Source: Tetradesmus obliquus (taxonomy: Eukaryota; Chlorophyta; Chlorophyceae; Sphaeropleales; Scenedesmaceae). Taken from it: a stretch of DNA of 64,000 bases. The notes under the pieces were generated by a model. It had not been told where the DNA came from and searched no databases. It saw only the letters and a list, made by a program, of their open reading frames with translations. Made by a program: the position numbers and the translations under genes. The DNA lies in NCBI GenBank assembly GCA_030272155.1, contig CP126198.1, positions 4,092,001 to 4,156,000 on the forward strand. Reading direction: 5' to 3'. Position 1 is the first letter of the stretch, and the number at the start of each line of letters is the position of its first letter. Below are positions 40,416 to 52,923 of this stretch, one piece after another.

Positions 40416-40763
40416 TCACATGCCAGCCGTGCCGGCCCGAATCTTGATGCGACCATCGGTGCCCACCCTATACAGTGCTCCCCACTTCTGCCAAAAGTCA
40501 ACAAGTTTGATCTCAGGCGACCTTCCTTGCAGCCATGCAAACGGTATCCCACAACCCAACCTAACATCTACTTCCACCCTATCCCATTCCCTCTGAATTT
40601 GCTGCCGTAGCTCTGCCAGAAACCTGCACGCCACAGCCTTAGCAGCGTATGAAGAGCTGCCCGGCTCGCCAGCTGCAAACCGTTGGCTGCCCATGCTGCT
40701 GCTGCTGCTGCTGCTGTTGCTGTTGTCCTCCGCACCGCTGTTGCTGTGGCTCTGCGATTGCAA
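40416..40763 (-). pseudogene. LINE L ORF2 C-terminal fragment
   Basis: About 115 codons: the last part of the Ser-rich run and the conserved terminal block to the TGA, truncated upstream at CTTTGCAATC. Confidence 0.8.
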
Positions 40764-40787
40764 AGGAAGCGGGTTGGCGAGGGTGTC

Positions 40788-40850
40788 TTTTTTTTTTTTT
40801 TTTTTTGAAGAAAGAAAGTTACAAGGGCTGACCTACATAACTGTGCACTT
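40788..40850 (-). mobile_element. T1 tail right of LINE L
   Basis: 19 T, GAAGAAAG variant. LINE L landed 16 bp to its left, in the same monomer. Confidence 0.85.
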
Positions 40851-41631
40851 GGCGAGGGTGTCGGTGCACTTCCACTGGAAACTTACTGGTCGGCTAAAAT
40901 TCCTACTGGACGTCCCGTACGTTGCATCAACAAACATATAAGGCCCTCACCTGCCTAGGACCGACATGGGAAAGTAAGCGCAGCGGCATTTGAAATGTCG
41001 CTACGGTTGAATTGTCGGGCCGGCACGCCTAGTGGCCCATTATGAACAGCTGCTGGTTGTGCATCGAGCAAGTTAATTTGTTGTTGTAACTCTTTGTGAA
41101 ATGTTTATTTATGAAATTTGAAGCCGTTCCAATGTCCTGGCTGCAGGAAGCGGGTTGGCGAGGGTGTCGGTGCACTTCCACTGGAAACTTACTGGTCGGC
41201 TAAAATTCCTACTGGACGCTTTTGTCCCGTACGTTGCATCAACAAACATATAAGGCCCTCACCTGCCTAGGACCGACATGGGAAAGTAAGCGCAGCGGCA
41301 TTTGAAATGTCGCTACGGTTGAATTGTCGGGCCGGCACGCCTAGTGGCCCATTATGAACAGCTGCTGGTTGTGCATCGAGCAAGTAAATTTATTGTTATA
41401 ACTCTTTGTAAAATGTTTATTTATGAAATTTGAAGCCGTTCCAGTGTCCTGGCTGCAGGAAGCGGGTTGGCGAGGGTGTCGGTGCACTTCCACTGGAAAC
41501 TTACTGGTCGGCTAAAATTCCTACTGGACGTCCCGTACGTTGCATCAACAAACATATAAGGCCCTCACCTGCCTAGGACGGACATGGGAAAGTAAGCGCA
41601 GCGGCATTTGAAATGTCGCTACGGTTGAATT

Positions 41632-41857
41632 TTTAGTGGAGTCTGGGCACTCGGTCAGGTCCTGGATGCCTTTCGGGGCTGCCCCGCACGGGGCTGTCTG
41701 CATGATCGTGTGACAGCGTCTCTTGGTACAAGAGACCTGTGGGGTGAGTGCGGAACAGGTTGCCTCTCTCTCTCAATGGATCTTTTTGTGGAGCAAGTGC
41801 ACAGTTATGTAGGTCAGCCCTTGTAACTTTCTTGCTTCAAAAAAATAATAATAATAA
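41632..41857 (+). mobile_element. T3 tail with (TAA)n end
   Basis: The poly(A) is reduced to seven A followed by TAATAATAATAAT before GTCGCTACGG, unlike the pure A-tails elsewhere. Confidence 0.87.
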
Positions 41858-42342
41858 TGTCGCTACGGTTGAATTGTCGGGCCGGCACGCCTAGTGGCCC
41901 ATTATGAACAGCTGCTGGTTGTGCATCGAGCAAGTTAATTTGTTGTTGTAACTCTTTGTGAAATGTTTATTTATGAAATTTGAAGCCGTTCCAATGTCCT
42001 GGCTGCAGGAAGCGGGTTGGCGAGGGTGTCGGTGCACTTCCACTGGAAACTTACTGGTCGGCTAAAATTCCTACTGGACGCTTTTGTCCCGTACGTTGCA
42101 TCAACAAACATATAAGGCCCTCACCTGCCTAGGACCGACATGGGAAAGTAAGCGCAGCGGCATTTGAAATGTCGCTACGGTTGAATTGTCGGGCCGGCAC
42201 GCCTAGTGGCCCATTATGAACAGCTGCTGGTTGTGCATCGAGCAAGTTAATTTGTTGTTGTAACTCTTTGTGAAATGTTTATTTATAAAATTTGAAGCCG
42301 TTCCAATGTCCTGGCTGCAGGAAGCGGGTTGGCGAGGGTGTC

Positions 42343-42882
42343 TTTTTTTTTTTTTTTTTTGAAGCAAGAAAGTTACAAGGGCTGACCTACATAACTGTGC
42401 ACTTGGCGAGGGTGTCGGTGCACTTCCACTGGAAACTTACTGGTCGGCTAAAATTCCTACTGGACGTCCCGTACGTTGCATCAACAAACATATAAGGCCC
42501 TCACCTGCCTAGGACCGACATGGGAAAGTAAGCGCAGCGGCATTTTTTTTTTTTTTTTTTTTTTTTGGAAGCAAGAAAGTTACAAGGGCTGACCTACATA
42601 ACTGTGCACTTGCTCCACAAAAAGATCCATTGCGGCATTTGAAATGTCGCTACGGTTGAATTTTTAGTGGAGTCTGGGCACTCGGTCAGGTCCTGGATGC
42701 CTTTCGGGGCTGCCCCGCACGGGGCTGTCTGCATGCTCGTGTGACAGCGTCTCTTGGTACAAGAGACCTGTGGGGTGAGTGCGGAACAGGTTGCCTCACT
42801 CTCTCAATGGATCTTTTTGTGGAGCAAGTGCACAGTTATGTAGGTCAGCCCTTGTAACTTTCTTGCTTCAAAAAAAAAAAAA
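42343..42882. mobile_element. HOR cassette 1
   Basis: T1 42343-42404, T2 42543-42631, T3 42663-42882. T3 has GCATGCTCG instead of GCATGATCG. Confidence 0.88.
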
Positions 42883-43682
42883 TAATGTCGCTACGGTTGA
42901 ATTGTCGGGCCGGCACGCCTAGTGGCCCATTATGAACAGCTGCTGGTTGTGCATCGAGCAAGTTAATTTGTTGTTGTAACTCTTTGTGAAATGTTTATTT
43001 ATAAAATTTGAAGCCGTTCCAATGTCCTGGCTGCAGGAAGCGGGTTGGCGAGGTTGTCGGTGCACTGCCACTGGAAACTTACTGGTCGGCTAAAATTCCT
43101 ACTGGACGCTTTTGTCCCGTACGTTGCATCAACAAACATATAAGGCCCTCACCTGCCTAGGACCGACATGGGAAAGTAAGCGCAGCGGCATTTGAAATGT
43201 CGCTACGGTTGAATTTTCGGGCCGGCACGCCTAGTGGCCCATTATGAACAGCTGCTGGTTGTGCATCGAGCAAGTTAATTTATTGTTATAACTCTTTGTA
43301 AAATGTTTATTTATGAAATTTGAAGCCGTTCCAATGTCCTGGCTGCAGGAAGCGGGTTGGCGAGGGTGTCGGTGCACTTCCACTGGAAACTTACTGGTCG
43401 GCTAAAATTCCTACTGGACGCTTTTGTCCCGTACGTTGCATCAACAAACATATAAGGCCCTCACCTGCCTAGGACCGACATGGGAAAGTAAGCGCAGCGG
43501 CATTTGAAATGTCGCTACGGTTGAATTGTCGGGCCGGCACGCCTAGTGGCCCATTATGAACAGCTGCTGGTTGTGCATCGAGCAAGTTAATTTGTTGTTG
43601 TAACTCTTTGTGAAATGTTTATTTATAAAATTTGAAGCCGTTTCAATGTCCTGGCTGCAGGAAGCGGGTTGGCGAGGGTGTC

Positions 43683-44222
43683 TTTTTTTTTTTTTTTTTT
43701 TGAAGCAAGAAAGTTACAAGGGCTGACCTACATAACTGTGCACTTGGCGAGGGTGTCGGTGCACTTCCACTGGAAACTTACTGGTCGGCTAAAATTCCTA
43801 CTGGACGTCCCGTACGTTGCATCAACAAACATATAAGGCCCTCACCTGCCTAGGACCGACATGGAAAAGTAAGCGCAGCGGCATTTTTTTTTTTTTTTTT
43901 TTTTTGGAAGCAAGAAAGTTACAAGGGCTGACCTACATAACTGTGCACTTGCTCCACAAAAAGATCCATTGCGGCATTTGAAATGTCGCTACGGTTGAAT
44001 TTTTAGTGGAGTCTGGGCACTCGGTCAGGTCCTGGATGCCTTTCGGGGCTGCCCCGCACGGGGCTGTCTGCATGATCGTGTGACAGCGTCTCTTGGTACA
44101 AGAGACCTGTGGGGTGAGTGCGGAACAGGTTGCCTCACTCTCTCAATGGATCTTTTTGTGGAGCAAGTGCACAGTTATGTAGGTCAGCCCTTGTAACTTT
44201 CTTGCTTCAAAAAAAAAAAAAA
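43683..44222. mobile_element. HOR cassette 2
   Basis: T1 43683-43745, T2 43884-43970, T3 44002-44222. The satellite before T2 reads ATGGAAAAG instead of ATGGGAAAG. Confidence 0.88.
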
Positions 44223-45022
44223 TAATGTCGCTACGGTTGAATTGTCGGGCCGGCACGCCTAGTGGCCCATTATGAACAGCTGCTGGTTGTGCATCGAGCA
44301 AGTTAATTTGTTGTTGTAACTCTTTGTGAAATGTTTATTTATAAAATTTGAAGCCGTTCCAATGTCCTGGCTGCAGGAAGCGGGTTGGCGAGGGTGTCGG
44401 TGCACTTCCACTGGAAACTTACTGGTCGGCTAAAATTCCTACTGGACGCTTTTGTCCCGTACGTTGCATCAACAAACATATAAGGCCCTCACCTGCCTAG
44501 GACCGACATGGGAAAGTAAGCGCAGCGGCATTTGAAATGTCGCTACGGTTGAATTTTCGGGCCGGCACGCCTAGTGGCCCATTATGAACAGCTGCTGGTT
44601 GTGCATCGAGCAAGTTAATTTATTGTTATAACTCTTTGTAAAATGTTTATTTATCAGATTTGAAGCCGTTCCAATGTCCTGGCTGCAGGAAGTGGGTTGG
44701 CGAGGGTGTCGGTGCACTTCCACTGGAAACTTACTGGTCGGCTAAAATTCCTACTGGACGCTTTTGTCCCGTACGTTGCATCAACAAACATATAAGGCCC
44801 TCACCTGCCTAGGACCGACATGGGAAAGTAAGCGCAGCGGCATTTGAAATGTCGCTACGGTTGAATTGTCGGGCCGGCACGCCTAGTGGCCCATTATGAA
44901 CAGCTGCTGGTTGTGCATCGAGCAAGTTAATTTGTTGTTGTAACTCTTTGTGAAATGTTTATTTATAAAATTTGAAGCCGTTTCAATGTCCTGGCTGCAG
45001 GAAGCGGGTTGGCGAGGGTGTC

Positions 45023-45560
45023 TTTTTTTTTTTTTTTTTTGAAGAAAGAAAGTTACAAGGGCTGACCTACATAACTGTGCACTTGGCGAGGGTGTCGGTG
45101 CACTTCCACTGGAAACTTACTGGTCGGCTAAAATTCCTACTGGACGTCCCGTACGTTGCATCAACAAACATATAAGGCCCTCACCTGCCTAGGACCGACA
45201 TGGGAAAGTAAGCGCAGCGGCATTTTTTTTTTTTTTTTTTTTTTGGAAGCAAGAAAGTTACAAGGGCTGACCTACATAACTGTGCACTTGCTCCACAAAA
45301 AGATCCATTGCGGCATTTGAAATGTCGCTACGGTTGAATTTTTAGTGGAGTCTGGGCACTCGGTCAGGTCCTGGATGCCTTTCGGGGCTGCCCCGCACGG
45401 GGCTGTCTGCATGATCGTGTGACAGCGTCTCTTGGTACAAGAGACCTGTGGGGTGAGTGCGGAACAGGTTGCCTCACTCTCTCAATGGATCTTTTTGTGG
45501 AGCAAGTGCACAGTTATGTAGGTCAGCCCTTGTAACTTTCTTGCTTCAAAAAAAAAAAAA
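45023..45560. mobile_element. HOR cassette 3
   Basis: T1 45023-45084 (GAAGAAAG variant), T2 45223-45309, T3 45341-45560. Confidence 0.88.
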
Positions 45561-46672
45561 TAATGTCGCTACGGTTGAATTGTCGGGCCGGCACGCCTAG
45601 TGGCCCATTATGAACAGCTGCTGGTTGTGCATCGAGCAAGTTAATTTGTTGTTGTAACTCTTTGTGAAATGTTTATTTATAAAATTTGAAGCCGTTCCAA
45701 TGTCCTGGCTGCAGGAAGCGGGTTGGCGAGGTTGTCGGTGCACTTCCACTGGAAACTTACTGGTCGGCTAAAATTCCTACTGGACGCTTTTGTCCCGTAC
45801 GTTGCATCAACAAACATATAAGGCCCTCACCTGCCTAGGACCGACATGGGAAAGTAAGCGCAGCGGCATTTGAAATGTCGCTACGGTTGAATTTTCGGGC
45901 CGGCACGCCTAGTGGCCCATTATGAACAGCTGCTGGTTGTGCATCGAGCAAGTTAATTTATTGTTATAACTCTTTGTAAAATGTTTATTTATCAGATTTG
46001 AAGCCGTTCCAATGTCCTGGCTGCAGGAAGTGGGTTGGCGAGGGTGTCGGTGCACTTCCACTGGAAACTTACTGGTCGGCTAAAATTCCTACTGGACGCT
46101 TTTGTCCCGTACGTTGCATCAACAAACATATAAGGCCCTCACCTGCCTAGGACCGACATGGGAAAGTAAGCGCAGCGGCATTTGAAATGTCGCTACGGTT
46201 GAATTTTCGGGCCGGCACGCCTAGTGGCCCATTATGAACAGCTGCTGGTTGTGCATCGAGCAAGTTAATTTATTGTTATAACTCTTTGTAAAATGTTTAT
46301 TTATGAAATTTGAAGCCGTTCCAATGTCCTGGCTGCAGGAAGCGGGTTGGCGAGGGTGTCGGTGCACTTCCACTGGAAACTTACTGGTCGGCTAAAATTC
46401 CTACTGGACGCTTTTGTCCCGTACGTTGCATCAACAAACATATAAGGCCCTCACCTGCCTAGGACCGACATGGGAAAGTAAGCGCAGCGGCATTTGAAAT
46501 GTCGCTACGGTTGAATTGTCGGGCCGGCACGCCTAGTGGCCCATTATGAACAGCTGCTGGTTGTGCATCGAGCAAGTTAATTTGTTGTTGTAACTCTTTG
46601 TGAAATGTTTATTTATAAAATTTGAAGCCGTTTCAATGTCCTGGCTGCAGGAAGCGGGTTGGCGAGGGTGTC

Positions 46673-47210
46673 TTTTTTTTTTTTTTTTTGAAGCAAGAAA
46701 GTTACAAGGGCTGACCTACATAACTGTGCACTTGGCGAGGGTGTCGGTGCACTTCCACTGGAAACTTACTGGTCGGCTAAAATTCCTACTGGACGTCCCG
46801 TACGTTGCATCAACAAACATATGAGGCCCTCACCTGCCTAGGACCGACATGGGAAAGTAAGCGCAGCGGCATTTTTTTTTTTTTTTTTTTTTTGGAAGCA
46901 AGAAAGTTACAAGGGCTGACCTACATAACTGTGCACTTGCTCCACAAAAAGATCCATTGCGGCATTTGAAATGTCGCTACGGTTGAATTTTTAGTGGAGT
47001 CTGGGCACTCGGTCAGGTCCTGGATGCCTTTCGGGGCTGCCCCGCACGGGGCTGTCTGCATGATCGTGTGACAGCGTCTCTTGGTACAAGAGACCTGTGG
47101 GGTGAGTGCGGAACAGGTTGCCTCACTCTCTCAATGGATCTTTTTGTGGAGCAAGTGCACAGTTATGTAGGTCAGCCCTTGTAACTTTCTTGCTTCAAAA
47201 AAAAAAAAAA
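46673..47210. mobile_element. HOR cassette 4
   Basis: T1 46673-46733 (17 T, the shortest), T2 46872-46958, T3 46990-47210. CATATGAGG replaces CATATAAGG between T1 and T2. Confidence 0.88.
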
Positions 47211-47824
47211 TAATGTCGCTACGGTTGAATTGTCGGGCCGGCACGCCTAGTGGCCCATTATGAACAGCTGCTGGTTGTGCATCGAGCAAGTTAATTTGTT
47301 GTTGTAACTCTTTGTGAAATGTTTATTTATAAAATTTGAAGCCGTTCCAATGTCCTGGCTGCAGGAAGCGGGTTGGCGAGGTTGTCGGTGCACTGCCACT
47401 GGAAACTTACTGGTCGGCTAAAATTCCTACTGGACGCTTTTGTCCCGTACGTTGCATCAACAAACATATAAGGCCCTCACCTGCCTAGGACCGACATGGG
47501 AAAGTAAGCGCAGCGGCATTTGAAATGTCGCTACGGTTGAATTTTCGGGCCGGCACGCCTAGTGGCCCATTATGAACAGCTGCTGGTTGTGCATCGAGCA
47601 AGTTAATTTATTGTTATAACTCTTTGTAAAATGTTTATTTATCAGATTTGAAGCCGTTCCAATGTCCTGGCTGCAGGAAGTGGGTTGGCGAGGGTGTCGG
47701 TGCACTTCCACTGGAAACTTACTGGTCGGCTAAAATTCCTACTGGACGTCCCGTACGTTGCATCAACAAACATATAAGGCCCTCACCTGCCTAGGACCGA
47801 CATGGGAAAGTAAGCGCAGCGGCA

Positions 47825-48162
47825 TTTTTTTTTTTTTTTTTTTTTGGAAGCAAGAAAGTTACAAGGGCTGACCTACATAACTGTGCACTTGCTCCACAAA
47901 AAGATCCATTGCGGCATTTGAAATGTCGCTACGGTTGAATTTTTAGTGGAGTCTGGGCACTCGGTCAGGTCCTGGATGCCTTTCGGGGCTGCCCCGCACG
48001 GGGCTGTCTGCATGATCGTGTGACAGCGTCTCTTGGTACAAGAGACCTGTGGGGTGAGTGCGGAACAGGTTGCCTCACTCTCTTAATGGATCTTTTTGTG
48101 GAGCAAGTGCACAGTTATGTAGGTCAGCCCTTGTAACTTTCTTGCTTCAAAAAAAAAAAAAA
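47825..48162. mobile_element. HOR cassette 5, lacking T1
   Basis: T2 47825-47910 and T3 47942-48162 only; the place of T1 is ordinary satellite, which fits unequal exchange with a T1-free monomer. T3 has TCTCTTAATGG. Confidence 0.87.
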
Positions 48163-48962
48163 TAATGTCGCTACGGTTGAATTGTCGGGCCGGCACGCCT
48201 AGTGGCCCATTATGAACAGCTGCTGGTTGTGCATCGAGCAAGTTAATTTGTTGTTGTAACTCTTTGTGAAATGTTTATTTATAAAATTTGAAGCCGTTCC
48301 AATGTCCTGGCTGCAGGAAGCGGGTTGGCGAGGGTGTCGGTGCACTTCCACTGGAAACTTACTGGTCGGCTAAAATTCCTACTGGACGCTTTTGTCCCGT
48401 ACGTTGCATCAACAAACATATAAGGCCCTCACCTGCCTAGGACCGACATGGGAAAGTAAGCGCAGCGGCATTTGAAATGTCGCTACGGTTGAATTTTCGG
48501 GCCGGCACGCCTAGTGGCCCATTATGAACAGCTGCTGGTTGTGCATCGAGCAAGTTAATTTATTGTTATAACTCTTTGTAAAATGTTTATTTATCAGATT
48601 TGAAGCCGTTCCAATGTCCTGGCTGCAGGAAGTGGGTTGGCGAGGGTGTCGGTGCACTTCCACTGGAAACTTACTGGTCGGCTAAAATTCCTACTGGACG
48701 CTTTTGTCCCGTACGTTGCATCAACAAACATATAAGGCCCTCACCTGCCTAGGACCGACATGGGAAAGTAAGCGCAGCGGCATTTGAAATGTCGCTACGG
48801 TTGAATTGTCGGGCCGGCACGCCTAGTGGCCCATTATGAACAGCTGCTGGTTGTGCATCGAGCAAGTTAATTTGTTGTTGTAACTCTTTGTGAAATGTTT
48901 ATTTATAAAATTTGAAGCCGTTCCAATGTCCTGGCTGCAGGAAGCGGGTTGGCGAGGGTGTC

Positions 48963-49502
48963 TTTTTTTTTTTTTTTTTTGAAGAAAGAAAGTTACAAGG
49001 GCTGACCTACATAACTGTGCACTTGGCGAGGGTGTCGGTGCACTTCCACTGGAAACTTACTGGTCGGCTAAAATTCCTACTGGACGTCCCGTACGTTGCA
49101 TCAACAAACATATAAGGCCCTCACCTGCCTAGGACCGACATGGGAAAGTAAGCGCAGCGGCATTTTTTTTTTTTTTTTTTTTTTTGGAAGCAAGAAAGTT
49201 ACAAGGGCTGACCTACATAACTGTGCACTTGCTCCACAAAAAGATCCATTGCGGCATTTGAAATGTCGCTACGGTTGAATTTTTAGTGGAGTCTGGGCAC
49301 TCGGTCAGGTCCTGGATGCCTTTCGGGGCTGCCCCGCACGGGGCTGTCTGCATGATCGTGTGACAGCGTCTCTTGGTACAAGAGACCTGTGGGGTGAGTG
49401 CGGAACAGGTTGCCTCACTCTCTCAATGGATCTTTTTGTGGAGCAAGTGCACAGTTATGTAGGTCAGCCCTTGTAACTTTCTTGCTTCAAAAAAAAAAAA
49501 AA
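48963..49502. mobile_element. HOR cassette 6
   Basis: T1 48963-49024 (GAAGAAAG variant), T2 49163-49250, T3 49282-49502. Confidence 0.88.
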
Positions 49503-50864
49503 TAATGTCGCTACGGTTGAATTGTCGGGCCGGCACGCCTAGTGGCCCATTATGAACAGCTGCTGGTTGTGCATCGAGCAAGTTAATTTGTTGTTGTAAC
49601 TCTTTGTGAAATGTTTATTTATAAAATTTGAAGCCGTTCCAATGTCCTGGCTGCAGGAAGCGGGTTGGCGAGGTTGTCGGTGCACTGCCACTGGAAACTT
49701 ACTGGTCGGCTAAAATTCCTACTGGACGCTTTTGTCCCGTACGTTGCATCAACAAACATATAAGGCCCTCACCTGCCTAGGACCGACATGGGAAAGTAAG
49801 CGCAGCGGCATTTGAAATGTCGCTACGGTTGAATTTTCGGGCCGGCACGCCTAGTGGCCCATTATGAACAGCTGCTGGTTGTGCATCGAGCAAGTTAATT
49901 TATTGTTATAACTCTTTGTAAAATGTTTATTTATCAGATTTGAAGCCGTTCCAATGTCCTGGCTGCAGGAAGTGGGTTGGCGAGGGTGTCGGTGCACTTC
50001 CACTGGAAACTTACTGGTCGGCTAAAATTCCTACTGGACGCTTTTGTCCCGTACGTTGCATCAACAAACATATAAGGCCCTCACCTGCCTAGGACCGACA
50101 TGGGAAAGTAAGCGCAGCGGCATTTGAAATGTCGCTACGGTTGAATTTTCGGGCCGGCACGCCTAGTGGCCCATTATGAACAGCTGCTGGTTGTGCATCG
50201 AGCAAGTTAATTTATTGTTATAACTCTTTGTAAAATGTTTATTTATGAAATTTGAAGCCGTTCCAGTGTCCTGGCTGCAGGAAGCGGGTTGGCGAGGGTG
50301 TCGGTGCACTTCCACTGGAACCTTACTGGTCGGCTAAAATTCCTACTGGACGCTTTTGTCCCGTACGTTGCATCAACAAACATATAAGGCCCTCACCTGC
50401 CTAGGACCGACATGGGAAAGTAAGCGCAGCGGCATTTGAAATGTCGCTACGGTTGAATTGTCGGGCCGGCACGCCTAGTGGCCCATTATGAACAGCTGCT
50501 GGTTGTGCATCGAGCAAGTTAATTTGTTGTTGTAACTCTTTGTGAAATGTTTATTTATAAAATTTGAAGCCGTTCCAATGTCCTGGCTGCAGGAAGCGGG
50601 TTGGCGAGTGTGTCGGTGCACTGCCACTGGAAACTTACTGGTCGGCTAAAATTCCTACTGGACGCTTTTGTCCCGTACGTTGCATCAACAAACATATAAG
50701 GCCCTCACCTGCCTAGGACCGACATGGGAAAGTAAGCGCAGCGGCATTTGAAATGTCGCTACGGTTGAATTTTCGGGCCGGCACGCCTAGTGGCCCATTA
50801 TGAACAGCTGCTGGTTGTGCATTGAGCAAGTTAATTTGTTGTTGTAACTCTTTGTGAAATGTTT

Positions 50865-51171
50865 TTTTTTTTTTATTTTTTTTTTTTTTTTGAAGCAAGA
50901 AAGTTACAAGGGCTGACCTACATAACTGTGCACTTGCTCCACAAAAAGATCCATTGAGAGAGTGAGGCAACCTGTTCCGCACTCACCCCACAGGTCTCTT
51001 GTACCAAGAGACGCTGTCACACGATCATGCAGACAGCCCCGTGCGGGGCAGCCCCGAAAGGCATCCAGGACCTGACCGAGTGCCCAGACTCCACTAAAAT
51101 CACAGTCACGCAATGACGTCCTGTGATGTGTGACAGACCGTGACTGGCCCTTGAAACAAAAGCTGTCCATA
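50865..51171 (-). mobile_element. LINE 3' end in satellite
   Basis: Poly(T) 50862-50891 interrupted by one A, 3' UTR to CTGTCCATA, TSD GTGAAATGTTT at 50854-50864 and 51172-51182. The truncation falls at the ATG of the small ORF, which then reads in frame from satellite. Confidence 0.9.
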
Positions 51172-51270
51172 GTGAAATGTTTATTTATCAGATTTGAAGC
51201 CGTTCCAATGTCCTGGCTGCAGGAAGCGGGTTGGCGAGGGTGTCGGTGCACCGCCACTGGAAACTTACTG

Positions 51271-51310
51271 CTCAAAAAAAAACTGCTTGCTAAATAAATA
51301 AAAAACAAAA
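51271..51310. repeat. A-rich insert
   Basis: It has the AAAAAACAAAA form, matching 35132 and 36421. Confidence 0.75.
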
Positions 51311-51992
51311 CTTACTGGTCGGCTAAAATTCCTACTGGACGCTTTTGTCCCGTACGTTGCATCAACAAACATATAAGGCCCTCACCTGCCTAGGACCGAC
51401 ATGGGAAAGTAAGCGCAGCGGCATCTGAAATGTCGCTACGGTTGAATTGTCGGGCCGGCACGCCTAGTGGCCCATTATGAACAGCTGCTGGTTGTGCATC
51501 GAGCAAGTTAATTTGTTGTTGTAACTCTTTGTGAAATGTTTATTTATAAAATTTGAAGCCGTTCCAATGTCCTGGCTGCAGGAAGCGGGTTGGCGAGGGT
51601 GTCGGTGCACTTCCACTGGAAACTTACTGGTCGGCTAAAATTCCTACTGGACGTCCCGTACGTTGCATCAACAAACATATAAGGCCCTCACCTGCCTAGG
51701 ACCGACATGGGAAAGTAAGCGCAGCGGCATTTGAAATGTCGCTACGGTTGAATTGTCGGGCCGGCACGCCTAGTGGCCCATTATGAACAGCTGCTGGTTG
51801 TGCATCGAGCAAGTTAATTTGTTGTTGTAACTCTTTGTGAAATGTTTATTTATAAAATTTGAAGCCGTTCCAATGTCCTGGCTGCAGGAAGCGGGTTGGC
51901 GAGGGTGTCGGTGCACTTCCACTGGAAACTTACTGGTCGGCTAAAATTCCTACTGGACGCTTTTGTCCCGTACGTTGCATCAACAAACATAT

Positions 51993-52230
51993 TTTTTTTT
52001 TTTTTTTTTTTTGAAGCAAGAAAGTTTTAAGGGCTGACCTACATAACTGTGCACTTGCTCCACAAAAAGATCCATTGAGAGAGTGAAGCAACCTGTTCCG
52101 CACTCACCCCACAGGTCTCTTGTACCAAGAGACGCTGTCACACGATCATGCAGACAGCCCCGTGCGGGGCAGCCCCGAAAGGCATCCAGGACCTGACCGA
52201 GTGCCCAGACTCCACTAAAATCACAGTCAC
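51993..52230 (-). mobile_element. LINE 3' end in satellite
   Basis: Poly(T) to 52012 and tail to CACAGTCAC, with 16-bp TSD GCATCAACAAACATAT at 51977-51992 and 52231-52246. The tail has AAAGTTTTAAGG instead of AAAGTTACAAGG. Confidence 0.9.
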
Positions 52231-52475
52231 GCATCAACAAACATATAAGGCCCTCACCTGCCTAGGACCGACATGGGAAAGTAAGCGCAGCGGCATTTGA
52301 AATGTCGCTACGGTTGAATTGTCGGGCCGGCACGCCTAGTGGCCCATTATGAACAGCTGCTGGTTGTGCATCGAGCAAGTTAATTTGTTGTTGTAACTCT
52401 TTGTGAAATGTTTATTTATAAAATTTGAAGCCGTTCCAATGTCCTGGCTGCAGGAAGCGGGTTGGCGAGGGTGTC

Positions 52476-52923
52476 TTTTTTTTTTTTTTTTTTTTTGAAG
52501 CAAGAAAGTTACAAGGGCTGACCTACATAACTGTGCACTTGGCGAGGGTGTCGGTGCACTTCCACTGGAAACTTACTGGTGAGCTAAAATTCCTACTGGA
52601 CGTCCCGTACGTTGCATCAACAAACATATAAGGCCCTCACCTGCCTAGGACCGACATGGGAAAGTAAGCGCAGCGGCATTTGAAATGTCGCTACGGTTGA
52701 ATTTTTAGTGGAGTCTGGGCACTCGGTCAGGTCCTGGATGCCTTTCGGGGCTGCCCCGCACGGGGCTGTCTGCATGATCGTGTGACAGCGTCTCTTGGTA
52801 CAAGAGACCTGTGGGGTGAGTGCGGAACAGGTTGCCTCACTCTCTCAATGGATCTTTTTGTGGAGCAAGTGCACAGTTATGTAGGTCAGCCCTTGTAACT
52901 TTCTTGCTTCAAAAAAAAAAAAA
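52476..52923. mobile_element. T1 + T3 LINE-tail cassette
   Basis: T1 52476-52540, T3 52704-52923 with 13 A and no TAA end. GGTGAGCTAAAA replaces GGTCGGCTAAAA between them. Confidence 0.87.

Larger units (their letters stand above)
39631..40763 (-). mobile_element. LINE L in satellite
   Basis: 30-nt poly(T), full 3' UTR (39661-40415) and ORF2 C terminus to 40763, with 9-bp TSD AGGAAGCGG at 39622-39630 and 40764-40772. Its Ser/CTG run is shorter than in the other copies (seven CTG at 40695-40715), and its UTR has CACATATACACACACGC, shared with the copy at 57772. Confidence 0.92.
37301..42340 (+). repeat. Satellite block 3b, with cassettes and LINE L
   Basis: Monomers of mixed subtype interrupted by the cassettes at 37678, 38615 and 41632 and by the LINE at 39631-40763. 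A GAGGTTGTCGG variant occurs at about 37357 and reappears through 42-54 kb. No gene is seen. Confidence 0.93.
42341..50000 (+). repeat. Satellite HOR, period 1340 bp (T1-T2-T3 plus three monomers)
   Basis: T1 starts at 42343, 43683, 45023, 46673 and 48963; spacings of 1340, 1340, 1650 and 2290 bp show the basic unit and insertion or loss of whole monomers (1650 = 1340 + about 310). One unit sums to 306 + 312 + 312 bp of satellite plus about 410 bp of LINE tails and TSDs. No gene is supported. Confidence 0.9.
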
